Assembly: GCF_029238425.1 (NCBI RefSeq)
Contig: NZ_JAQWGB010000067.1
Coordinates: 1 to 64,000, forward strand
Origin: Flavicella sp.
GTDB lineage: Bacteria > Bacteroidota > Bacteroidia > Flavobacteriales > Flavobacteriaceae
Direction of reading: 5' to 3'
Length of the DNA: 64,000 nucleotides
This document shows, piece by piece, positions 54,101 to 61,041 of this stretch; position 1 is the stretch's first letter; each line of letters opens with the position of its first letter. The translations under genes and the position numbers were made by a program. The notes under the pieces were generated by a model, which saw only the letters and a program-made list of their open reading frames with translations, ran no database searches and was not told the DNA's origin.

Positions 54101-55220
54101 TAATTTTCGTTTCATCATAAAGTACTATAGAAGGTATATAATCTTCCGGCAACCCGTTCTTTCGGCTATATGCAAAAACTCTATTGGATTGACTTTTAAA
54201 TACACTTATACCATTATCAATAGTACCAATCCATATATTCCCCTCTTTATCTTCAAACATGCTGGAAACAGAGTTACTGCATAAAGACGTGTTATCATTC
54301 AAATCATTAGAAAGCTTAATGATTTCCGTTTGATTTTCATTGAAATGACGAATTATATTTATTCCTTCGCCAGGAATCGCTGCCCAAATATTCATTTTTG
54401 TATCGATCAAAAGTCGACGAATATTTTGTCCTCCTAAGTATTCCGATTCCTTTTCGAGAGAAATGCTTTCCCCTGTTTTAATTTTAAACTTTTTAATTCC
54501 ATCCGAGCCTGCCAAATATAAATATCCATTTTTATCGGTTTTACATATTGACAACCATTTCGTTCCCAGAACTTCCCGTTTAAAAATTTGATTTATCCTT
54601 AAATTGAAATCACAATTAATAAGTCCTCCGCCTGTTAGGACCCAGAAATTCCCATATTTATCCTCACAGAAATTAATAATATAACTTAAATTGGAAGTCT
54701 TTTTTTGTTCAAAACTAATCTCGCTACAAACATTATTTTTTAAATTATAAACAAAAGCTTTTCCTGATTCCGTAAGTATCCAAAGTCTATTTTCGGAATC
54801 CTCAGAAATCCTTGATATTCGCGTATTAAGATCATCAAGAGTTTTATTTCCGGTTCTTTCAAACCTTTGAAGTTGTCTATTGTAAACACAAATACCAGCA
54901 TCAGTCCCTATATACAACCGCCCACTTGAATGTTCTTGAATAGTCTGTACACGGCTGTTAATAATACTCGTTGAATCAGACAAAGAATTTCTAAAAACCT
55001 TAAAACTCTTCCCATCAAATCTATTTAAACCATCAAAGGTAGAAGCCCAAATAAAGCCTTCGGAATCCTGATAAACACTTGTTACACCAATATGAGATAA
55101 GCCCTCTTTAACAGAAATATTTTGGAACTTTATTTCTCCACTACCCGTAAAAGCAAAAGAGGTTATTTGTACAAAAAAGCAATTTAATATAATGATATTT
55201 AGGAGGAATTGTTTTCTCAT
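51129..55220 (-). CDS. Hybrid two-component system regulator (HTCS): sensor kinase, receiver and AraC-type DNA binding
   Basis: A 1363-residue one-protein signalling system for the PUL. Order: signal/first membrane segment (1-24), periplasmic beta-propeller repeats with repeated GLWIGT-type motifs (about 35-690), a Y_Y_Y domain (about 720-790), transmembrane segment about 800-823, histidine kinase with phospho-acceptor His860 (FFTNIAHDFKTPL), ATP-binding N box (NLLSNAFKHAPENG) and G boxes (DSGLG, GAGIGLSIVKS), receiver domain 1112-1225 with Asp1161, and AraC-type helix-turn-helix 1255-1363 (GFKSRAYFYKCFKEKYHMTPKEFRE). Such proteins bind a glycan breakdown product in the periplasm and activate PUL promoters. 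It is probably the protein that binds repeats A-F. Confidence 0.97.
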   Translation of the reverse strand: MRKQFLLNIIILNCFFVQITSFAFTGSGEIKFQNISVKEGLSHIGVTSVYQDSEGFIWASTFDGLNRFDGKSFKVFRNSLSDSTSIINSRVQTIQEHSSGRLYIGTDAGICVYNRQLQRFERTGNKTLDDLNTRISRISEDSENRLWILTESGKAFVYNLKNNVCSEISFEQKKTSNLSYIINFCEDKYGNFWVLTGGGLINCDFNLRINQIFKREVLGTKWLSICKTDKNGYLYLAGSDGIKKFKIKTGESISLEKESEYLGGQNIRRLLIDTKMNIWAAIPGEGINIIRHFNENQTEIIKLSNDLNDNTSLCSNSVSSMFEDKEGNIWIGTIDNGISVFKSQSNRVFAYSRKNGLPEDYIPSIVLYDETKIICGTRKRGVFAFNYKKNLVEPLWFTLNKNDVTVIECMYKDSRENLWIGRGSGLYRLKHGEKFLKPVVEFNKTIRAPKVIYDIKEDDFGFIWIGCRRGLFRIEVDEENKIVKSLKFNFSQHEDFVIRRVYNDPIDNSLWIGTWYNGLLKIETNNNKKQLLNLKYEQFANNEQSNYTLGSNFVSGIFRDSKNRLWVATEGGGISELVKKGDKIVIINYGEREGLSNNVCKGIAESKNGNLYIATNNKLNEFNTENLSFNSITEEDGLLSHFFTSDAVTLPDGRLVFAGNKGLTFLNSDLKNEELDLAQIHFGDFLLFGDVVKPESMVNNRNLLQQGLDYTKQIELEHNENVFAIDLITTNYKNAQSGKLKYRLIGFDEKWRTVNGSSFTAEYVKVPPGKYVFEFTAAVSKDNWIEPSKTFNIKISPPIWLTFWAKLFYLLLFSAVLILVYRYLWKIERLKTSIQIEKFEKQKVYELTEEKIKFFTNIAHDFKTPLSLINGPLDNLLAKHTVNDNTRFNLLRMKNQVSYLLLLLDQLIEFRRIKNDKLNLSCYEINILDFIWNIKIGFDDLSVKKQIKFNFEKNTDKILMWIDPRKFEKIIYNLLSNAFKHAPENGFVSIKIEKQEERVRISVSDSGLGVAEDEINQVFDRFYKGKSTNIQGAGIGLSIVKSIVEAHKGSIKVFNSPEGGAVFEIELLLGKEHISTDMLGTKNNKQEPSLIYQNLNNTLEYSIDARPTSRDHIIYIVEDVAEMRDFIGELFSSEYKVYKFKNGQLALNNIKTIVPDLIISDLNMPVMDGIELCKYVKSNKLTAHIPFILLTSKSEVKNKIVGFDIGAIDYITKPFSNEFLKARVSNIISEVQSIKSRYADSLKEDEYVKPVNSKEREFLYSFLQVLQQQYGNPDLNINIISSNLNVSKTKLLVTIKNLTGKTPIEIIRNYRIKKSVIMLKSSDDAISNIMQDCGFKSRAYFYKCFKEKYHMTPKEFRESLSKK

Positions 55221-55548
55221 TAAAAATTGAAATAATTAATAGTTAACTCATATGGATTCATACAGACAATATACGGATTAGAAAACAAACTAACCAACAA
55301 GTCTTTATCCACTTTAATTTCTTAAATTTTCATTAAGAACAATCCATTATTCTCAAAAGAATCAGACTAAAAACCATCCTAAATTCGAAAATCTAAAGTA
55401 CCATAGTTAATTTTTATTAAGAACACTAATTATCAAGATTTGCAACCTATAAAAATTCTTTAGTACGTAATCTTCATCAAGAAAATCAACTACTATGAGA
55501 ACTTTATTTTTTATAATTAGAAAGCACAATTTGATTCAATATTGAATT
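55221..55548. other. Intergenic region upstream of the regulator gene
   Basis: 328 bp with no gene. The string ATTAAGAACA occurs at 55332-55341 and 55416-55425, 84 bp apart. AGAACA is the complement of TGTTCT, so these might be inverted half-sites of the operator described elsewhere, but neither has a correct partner 21 bp away. I see no clear terminator for the GH110 gene ending at 55549. Confidence 0.3.
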
Positions 55549-57471
55549 CTATTTTACTTTTTGAATTCCTTTATTTCTTTTCGTTCGGACATTACTACAC
55601 TTATCTGTTTTCACAGTTGCCGTCTTTTCCAACAAGTATTTATTACCAACTAGTTTTACATCTTTTGAATTTTCAAATTCAAAAACTGGACTCTTATCGG
55701 TAGACAAAGGATAGTTTTTACTCGGCAACATCGTATTCCCTTTAATGAGTAGATTTTCCACTGAATTTGCATAAACCAAGGCTCTACTTGATATTTCACA
55801 AGTATTATTCTCAAAAATCACATTCTTATGATAATAATGATTCGGTGCGCCATCAAAAGCAACACGCGGTGTAAAACGAAGAATTTCAGAATTACCATCT
55901 GCCAAACCAAAATCACTAAAATGGTTATTTCGAATAATAACATTCTCTACAGGTCCAGACTCATGCCAATACGTAGCATCTCCTTCAAACAAAATACTAA
56001 CACCGGTACAAGTACTAAAAGTATTGTTCTCTATTAACACATCACCTTGTGTTGATATAAGGATTGAGCGTGCTCTATTTCTCCTGACTACAGAATTCTT
56101 TAAAGATACATCTGCCTGCCAACTCACATTGTCGGCAACACTACTTGAATGTAATATTTCACTTACTTTATCGCTGAAACGAAGTGTCATATACTCTTCA
56201 TTATACTCTTTTACTTCAACAACTTTTAAAGTAGCATAAGGTTTCATTGGTTTGCTATCACTTAATCGGATAGAATCACCAGCCTCTGCGAACTGAAAAC
56301 CTAACTGTTGACCATGCATACGACGTACACCAATAGTATAATCATCAACTAAACCATCAACCCTAGTATAAACTCCATGAAAATTACCCGCATCATCTAA
56401 CATGTTCTCAAAGGTACAGTTGTTATAATCTAACAATCCTTTACAATTCACAAAATGAGTAGCATCTGCTGTAGTACTTACTATACGTTTTGAATTAGAA
56501 GGTAGTAGTACATTAAAATTATTTAGCGTAACGTTTTCACAACGCTCACCTATCAACCCCATACCTGAAGAATGATGCAAGTTTACATTTTCGATTACTG
56601 TATTTTTATTACGAATTAAATGAATGGCCGGAGAAAGACGGCTCACTTCTTTTCGGCCTTTAACAACCAATACCCAACCAACTTTTGGCAAAACATTTGT
56701 AGCATCAAAAAACCGCACTAAACCAGGCTCTAGTTCCTCGGCTTGGTAACGAACTTTTTTCTTCTCATTATAACTTCTTAATATACTGGCTGCATGGTTA
56801 AATGCAGGTGCTTTGGTTTTAGAATCGTACCATATATTCCAATCTATTGTTTGTTCCCAACCATAATCATCTTCCAACGGAACAGCCCATTGTTTCCATG
56901 GTCTTATTGCCTTTTTTGCTTTTTCTACAAACAACAACTCATTTGCTACTATTTCGTAATCGCACTCTTCATATACCTTTAAATCAAATGAATTATTTTC
57001 TTGATTAAGTGCCACTACCTCTGCTTGGAAAAAGAAAGGCTTACTCCAGTCTATGCTAAAATTAGTAAGTTTAATATTTCTACAATTACCTACATCAATA
57101 GGCACAATATGTCCATGCATAATGAATTGAGATCCCTGGCCATCAATTTCAAAATCCTTCATATCCTCCAAAGGAAACAGAATACGCTTCATACCATTAT
57201 CGTTATTGCTTACTCTTAGGTATTTTTCTGTTGCTTTACCGGGGTAACAATTGTATACTCCTTTGGGAATAATAAGCTTTGAAGCTCGTTTTTCGACACA
57301 TGCTTCCAATGCTCTTCGTAATGCCGGAACGGCATCCTTGCTTGCTTCTAAACCATAATCTTTGGCATTTATAACAACATCATTTGCATATCCTTGAAAT
57401 GTAAAAAGTAGTACAAAGGACAATAAAACTATGCTATGGAGTATATTCGATTTTTGTTTAAAATTATTCAT
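55549..57471 (-). CDS. GH110 exo-alpha-1,3-galactosidase, secreted
   Basis: A 640-residue paralogue of the galactosidase at 10558, with the same length and layout. A Sec signal covers about residues 1-29. GH110 landmarks are STTADATHF (Asp336, His339) and MLDDAGNFHG (Asp359-Asp360), plus RSILISTQGDVLIENNTF and ESGPVENVIIRNNHF rungs. It lacks the lipoprotein Cys of the other copy, so the two may sit in different places (soluble versus anchored). It is expected to remove terminal alpha-1,3-galactose. It follows the Gfo/Idh/MocA gene by 75 bp in a two-gene unit driven from site F. The last residues are Lys/Arg-rich. Confidence 0.88.
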   Translation of the reverse strand: MNNFKQKSNILHSIVLLSFVLLFTFQGYANDVVINAKDYGLEASKDAVPALRRALEACVEKRASKLIIPKGVYNCYPGKATEKYLRVSNNDNGMKRILFPLEDMKDFEIDGQGSQFIMHGHIVPIDVGNCRNIKLTNFSIDWSKPFFFQAEVVALNQENNSFDLKVYEECDYEIVANELLFVEKAKKAIRPWKQWAVPLEDDYGWEQTIDWNIWYDSKTKAPAFNHAASILRSYNEKKKVRYQAEELEPGLVRFFDATNVLPKVGWVLVVKGRKEVSRLSPAIHLIRNKNTVIENVNLHHSSGMGLIGERCENVTLNNFNVLLPSNSKRIVSTTADATHFVNCKGLLDYNNCTFENMLDDAGNFHGVYTRVDGLVDDYTIGVRRMHGQQLGFQFAEAGDSIRLSDSKPMKPYATLKVVEVKEYNEEYMTLRFSDKVSEILHSSSVADNVSWQADVSLKNSVVRRNRARSILISTQGDVLIENNTFSTCTGVSILFEGDATYWHESGPVENVIIRNNHFSDFGLADGNSEILRFTPRVAFDGAPNHYYHKNVIFENNTCEISSRALVYANSVENLLIKGNTMLPSKNYPLSTDKSPVFEFENSKDVKLVGNKYLLEKTATVKTDKCSNVRTKRNKGIQKVK

Positions 57472-57546
57472 AAAAATATATTGTATTTACGTATTCTAAT
57501 TATTTATCTTTCTTTAATTGATTCTTCTGGGAGGCCTATTAAAACT

Positions 57547-58722
57547 CTATGGCCAACGAACAATGGAGTTGGTATACATGGCATCCAGTCCCATTTGTAC
57601 ACAGGTAGCCGTATTAGCTCCGGTTAGTACATTTGATTTTGGTTGCGTATTGTTGATGATAGCATCTCCAAAATCAATAAGTGCTTGTTTACTCGGATCC
57701 AAATGCTCAACGTTGATGGCATATCCTTTATTTTTATCCCATTGTGCTGTGGCTCCACTTACTCCATCGACATCTTTAATTACTTTATTTTTTTGACCCT
57801 CTGGATAAAACCAAGCTTGCTTTGTATCAATAACAATCGTCCCTTTATCCCCCATAACTTTTATTTCATAACCATCGCTAGCATTGCTAGTTAAACAGGA
57901 AAATTTTGCGATCACCCCACTTGGATAAGTGTAGGTCAAGTGAGTGTTATCAAAGGTTTCTCTTCCATCCTTCCAATAGTCAATCCCGCCAACTCCCATC
58001 ACTTGATTGGGTACTTCATCTAAAACCCAATTCACAAAATCGATTTGATGCGAACTTAATTCAGCTGTTAAGCCACCGGAAAACTCACGATACATTCTCC
58101 AATTAATAGCTTTTTCATACTTAGACTCGGGCACTGTTCGTCTCCAATTGGCATGCCGGTTCCATTGACACTCAAAGGCACAAATCTTTCCGATTTTACC
58201 TTGTTTTATCAATTCTACCACGTGTGCATATAACCTAGAACTGTGGTATTGATGCCCCGTTTGAAATATATTGTTTGACTGATTCGATTTTTCTACTAAT
58301 GATCGAATACCTTTATAACCTTTGGCCAGTGTTTTTTCACAGTACACATGTTTACCAGCATCCAGAGCATCCAGAGCAATCGATGCATGCGTACTAAACG
58401 GTGTTGCAACGATAACCGCATCAACAGCAGTATTATCAAGTAGACCTCTATAATCAGAATAACCAACAGGTTTTGAATTGGCCTTTGACAAACCATTCTC
58501 TAACCTAAAAGGGAGAATATCACAGGAGGCAATTACATTAAGGTTCTCTATAGAATTAAGAACTGACGTGAGTCCGCTTCCACGATTACCAGTTCCAATG
58601 ACTCCAAGATTAATGGTATTTAAAACATTCGGTTTAGACAATAAGCTTCCATAGGTGTATGAAGCCCCCATCATACCAGCCGTTGCTATCCCCGTTTTTT
58701 TAATAAATGATCGTCTTTTCAA
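57547..58722 (-). CDS. Gfo/Idh/MocA-family oxidoreductase, Tat-exported, TTG start
   Basis: A 391-residue protein with a twin-arginine-type leader (MKRRSFIKKTG) and the Rossmann NAD motif GVIGTGNRGSG near residue 40. The EKTLAKGYKG region, with the Lys typical of this family, and GGLTAELSSHQIDFVNW are also present. The start codon is TTG at 58722; an in-frame TAG two codons earlier excludes an upstream start. Exported members act either as NAD-dependent dehydrogenases or as retaining glycosidases that use bound NAD (GH109-like), so it may cleave or epimerise a sugar of the substrate. It is the first gene of the unit with the triple half-site operator F. Confidence 0.88.
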   Translation of the reverse strand: MKRRSFIKKTGIATAGMMGASYTYGSLLSKPNVLNTINLGVIGTGNRGSGLTSVLNSIENLNVIASCDILPFRLENGLSKANSKPVGYSDYRGLLDNTAVDAVIVATPFSTHASIALDALDAGKHVYCEKTLAKGYKGIRSLVEKSNQSNNIFQTGHQYHSSRLYAHVVELIKQGKIGKICAFECQWNRHANWRRTVPESKYEKAINWRMYREFSGGLTAELSSHQIDFVNWVLDEVPNQVMGVGGIDYWKDGRETFDNTHLTYTYPSGVIAKFSCLTSNASDGYEIKVMGDKGTIVIDTKQAWFYPEGQKNKVIKDVDGVSGATAQWDKNKGYAINVEHLDPSKQALIDFGDAIINNTQPKSNVLTGANTATCVQMGLDAMYTNSIVRWP

Positions 58723-58799
58723 AACCTAAATAATTTTTAGTTACGTAACGTTCTTTCGAGTTTTTATTAAAAAATTCTGAAATATTAATTACAACTACT

Positions 58800-58807
58800 A
58801 AAAGTAT
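58800..58807 (-). promoter_or_regulatory. Predicted -7 box (TACTTTTT) for the 58722 unit
   Basis: Minus-strand TACTTTTT fits TAnnTTT. It lies 21 bp from the repeat starting at 58828, the same distance as at sites B and C. Confidence 0.45.
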
Positions 58808-58827
58808 ATGGTAAAAAAAAAAAGCAT

Positions 58828-58854
58828 GTACTCTAATGTTCTAAAATTGTACTC
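58828..58854 (-). promoter_or_regulatory. Triple half-site operator (site F), 21-bp outer spacing
   Basis: TGTACT at 58828-58833 and TGTACT at 58849-58854, 21 bp apart, with a third copy, TGTTCT, at 58838-58843 (10 bp after the first, 11 bp before the last). All three would face the same side of the helix. It lies 106-132 bp upstream of the Gfo/Idh/MocA start codon. Confidence 0.62.
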
Positions 58855-58920
58855 AAGAACATAAACAACTGATTACATGAGAAATAAACAACACAGCCAC
58901 AAACACCTGAATAATATTAA

Positions 58921-59187
58921 CTTATACAAACCAACCAGCACAACTTAAACGTTTATGTAAAAAAAGAAAGGCTGGAAAAAATATTTCTAATAAAAATAGA
59001 ACCACATTTAGATATAGAGACGTTTTTAAAAAACAACCCATTACATATACCTGAAGAAATATTGTACGATGTTGCAGAAGCTTACCCTTTAACTAAACAA
59101 CTAATATTAAAAGATATGTTTAAAACGGATTATATTAGCTACATAAGAAGAGCAGAATTCCGCATCTTTTTCATAGCAAAAAAATGA
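58921..59187 (+). pseudogene. 3' remnant of an unrecognised plus-strand gene
   Basis: An open frame without a usable start (first ATG only near its end) runs from just after a TAA at 58918 to TGA at 59185-59187. It reads like coding sequence (for example EPHLDIETFLKN and IPEEILYDVAEAYPLTKQ), and an intrinsic terminator begins at the very next base. A stop codon directly before a terminator is what one expects of a gene's 3' end whose 5' part was lost. I do not recognise the family. Confidence 0.35.
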
Positions 59188-59213
59188 AAGCCACTCAATT
59201 TGAGTGGCTTTTG
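59188..59213 (+). terminator. Intrinsic terminator
   Basis: A perfect 10-bp stem (59188-59197 with 59201-59210), a 3-nt loop and trailing Ts on the plus strand. It follows the plus-strand coding remnant, and could also work leftward on transcripts of the gene ending at 59247. Confidence 0.75.
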
Positions 59214-59246
59214 ATTTGATTAACAAATACTAAAAAAAGCAAACAG

Positions 59247-60272
59247 CTATAATTTTAAGGTGTTTAATTTAGTTTCTCTTTGAGTTTCGAAAAATCTTAA
59301 CTTTTTCAATTGATATTTATTTGATACTATCTTTAGTTTTTTTTCATGTTCATAATTATCTGAATATTCTACCAATTTCCCTTTGGAATTAAACACATCA
59401 ATACAATTAACAATGTTATACAAAACATTGAACAAAATATTCTCCAGAATAACAAGTTGCTCTAAAGTTATATCTTGGGCTTTTCCCTCATGCATGTAAT
59501 TATTTCTTATTGTATACAATTTAACAATCTTCTCTTTATACCTATTTTGAGACCAATTTTCTGTCCAATCTAATAAAAAACCTAACCTTTTTACAACTAC
59601 CTGACACTTTTTCATATCCGCCTTATTTTCTACTAATAGCATCTCAAGAGCAACAATGTTTTTTAAAAAAGCATCCTCAACTCTCTCAGAACTTTGGGCT
59701 TGTCCAATTATTTTTACCGCTTCAATAATCATCTTTTCCCATTTAGAATTTTTACCCTTTTTATTGAGAATCCTTCGCAAAAAAGGAATAAACCAATATT
59801 TACGATGGAACTTACTCCAAGTATCGTTCAATTCAAGTTTAACAGAATTAACTCTAGCTCCCATAAAACTTGGCAAAGCACTTTTTAGACCAAGACTTAT
59901 GCCCTTTTGTAACTCACTTCTATCGTATGTTAATATTTTTTGTCCTATTTTTCGAATACTGAAAGACATATATGAAGCACAAAGAATACTTATTGATTTA
60001 TTAATTTCATTTCGTGCCCATTCAACATCACTAGAGTCAGAATATCTAACTATTGCAATTACTTTGAAGTTGGTAATGATATTTTTAAAAAAGCTAGTTG
60101 ATGAATTTAAATGTTCCAAGCTACCGATAGTATACTCCAATCCAAATTTTAGCCTAGTTTTGCGAAATCGTTTAAACGTGGTAAAAGTCACTAAGCCAAT
60201 TTTCAAATCCTTTAACGAATCCTCATTCAAATTAACGCCATAAACAGGTGTAATAAATAATTTATCTTCCAA
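59247..60272 (-). CDS. HEPN-type (ApeA-like) protein of unknown role, TTG start
   Basis: A 341-residue cytoplasmic protein without signal or membrane segments, rich in Lys and Ile. The C-terminal half contains IRNNYMHEG with Arg256 and His261, an R-x4-H arrangement typical of HEPN domains; HEPN RNases occur in toxin-antitoxin and phage-defence systems. The preceding NIVALEMLLVE is also common before that motif in ApeA-like HEPN proteins. The N-terminal 180 residues match nothing I know. The start is a TTG at 60272: the frame is closed by TAA 21 bp upstream and no ATG occurs between. The gene lies among mobile-element scars and is probably unrelated to the PUL. A defence function is only a guess. 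Confidence 0.6.
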   Translation of the reverse strand: MEDKLFITPVYGVNLNEDSLKDLKIGLVTFTTFKRFRKTRLKFGLEYTIGSLEHLNSSTSFFKNIITNFKVIAIVRYSDSSDVEWARNEINKSISILCASYMSFSIRKIGQKILTYDRSELQKGISLGLKSALPSFMGARVNSVKLELNDTWSKFHRKYWFIPFLRRILNKKGKNSKWEKMIIEAVKIIGQAQSSERVEDAFLKNIVALEMLLVENKADMKKCQVVVKRLGFLLDWTENWSQNRYKEKIVKLYTIRNNYMHEGKAQDITLEQLVILENILFNVLYNIVNCIDVFNSKGKLVEYSDNYEHEKKLKIVSNKYQLKKLRFFETQRETKLNTLKL

Positions 60273-60369
60273 TCTAATTATCTTTATTATGATTTAGGAA
60301 AGTTAGCAATTAAAAAAGACACTAAACAAACAAAATTAATCATCCCCCTAAACACCACTTAAAAACAAA

Positions 60370-60402
60370 AAACCTTACAAACATAGTGTTTATAAGGCTT
60401 TA
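60370..60402. terminator. Hairpin with near-perfect 11-bp stem
   Basis: An imperfect inverted repeat around CCTTACAAACA / TGTTTATAAGG with one mismatch and a 2-3-nt loop. It is flanked by A-runs on the left and Ts on the right, so it could act in both directions. Confidence 0.45.
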
Positions 60403-60411
60403 TGAATTTTA

Positions 60412-60549
60412 ACGCGGTCTAGAACGGACTCCTTCGACTACAAGCTTCTTACAGAAACATGTCTGAGGATACACTTCTCGCCCCAAAAATTTAGGCACAA
60501 AAAAACCTCTTCAAAAAGAAGAGGTTTTAAACGCGGTCTGGACGGGACT
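60412..60549. repeat. tRNA-3'-end-like imperfect direct repeats (possible attachment-site scars)
   Basis: ACGCGGTCT is repeated at 60412 and 60531; over 19 bases the copies (60412-60430 and 60531-60549) agree at 16. Read on the minus strand, the right copy plus its flank is TTCAAGTCCCGTCCAGACCG, which looks like the T-loop and acceptor 3' end of a tRNA. No complete tRNA is present. Integrative elements often leave such 3'-end duplications, but no integrase gene is visible. Confidence 0.4.
60502..60528. terminator. Bidirectional intrinsic terminator
   Basis: A perfect 11-bp stem (60502-60512 with 60518-60528), a 5-nt loop, A-run on the left arm and Ts on the right arm. It lies between the two tRNA-like repeats. 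Confidence 0.7.
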
Positions 60550-60797
60550 TGAAAAAAAGTCTACAAACCCAGTAAAATCAATTGCTTTCTAATATCTTGT
60601 AAATTGTGTTGACCGATTTGTTGACCTACCTTTTGTTATTATTTAGTACGTTTTAACTTTCAATCCGATAATACAAATTTACGACTTAACACTCTATGTA
60701 TAAAACTAAATAACGGTACATATCATGACACATAATTAGTCATTCCAGCGGTCATGAACAAAATCTAAAAACATACCCTATTCTTAAATAGAATGTA

Positions 60798-60953
60798 CTA
60801 TTGAAGTTTCGTAAAGGCAACTTCATACGCCTCTAATCTTGATAGTTTAGGTTGATTTTCCGTATAAGACTTGGCTAAAGAAATAACCTTTTCCCTTATA
60901 TTTAACAATGCTGATTCTTCTAGTAGTTCAATTAATAGTTTTTCTGAAGTCAT
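60798..60953 (-). CDS. Small hypothetical protein (51 aa)
   Basis: ATG at 60953 to TAG at 60798. The 51-residue product (beginning MTSEKLLIELLEESALL) is hydrophilic, probably helical, with no signal peptide or transmembrane part. Codon use and amino-acid balance look natural for this genome. I do not recognise it. It stands alone between the tRNA-like repeats and the fucP-like gene; the rest of 60273-61041 holds only the hairpins and repeats listed separately. Confidence 0.4.
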   Translation of the reverse strand: MTSEKLLIELLEESALLNIREKVISLAKSYTENQPKLSRLEAYEVAFTKLQ

Positions 60954-61041
60954 AATATATTAATGTTCTTTTTAAAATAATATTTGAGTCGATTAATCTT
61001 AGGTATATGTGAAGGTTTTAAAATTTCAAGGGTAGGATTTC

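Noticed and set aside
60412-60552. A complete tRNA gene
   Set aside because: Only a 3'-end-like stretch of about 20 bases exists; no anticodon arm or D-arm can be traced next to it.
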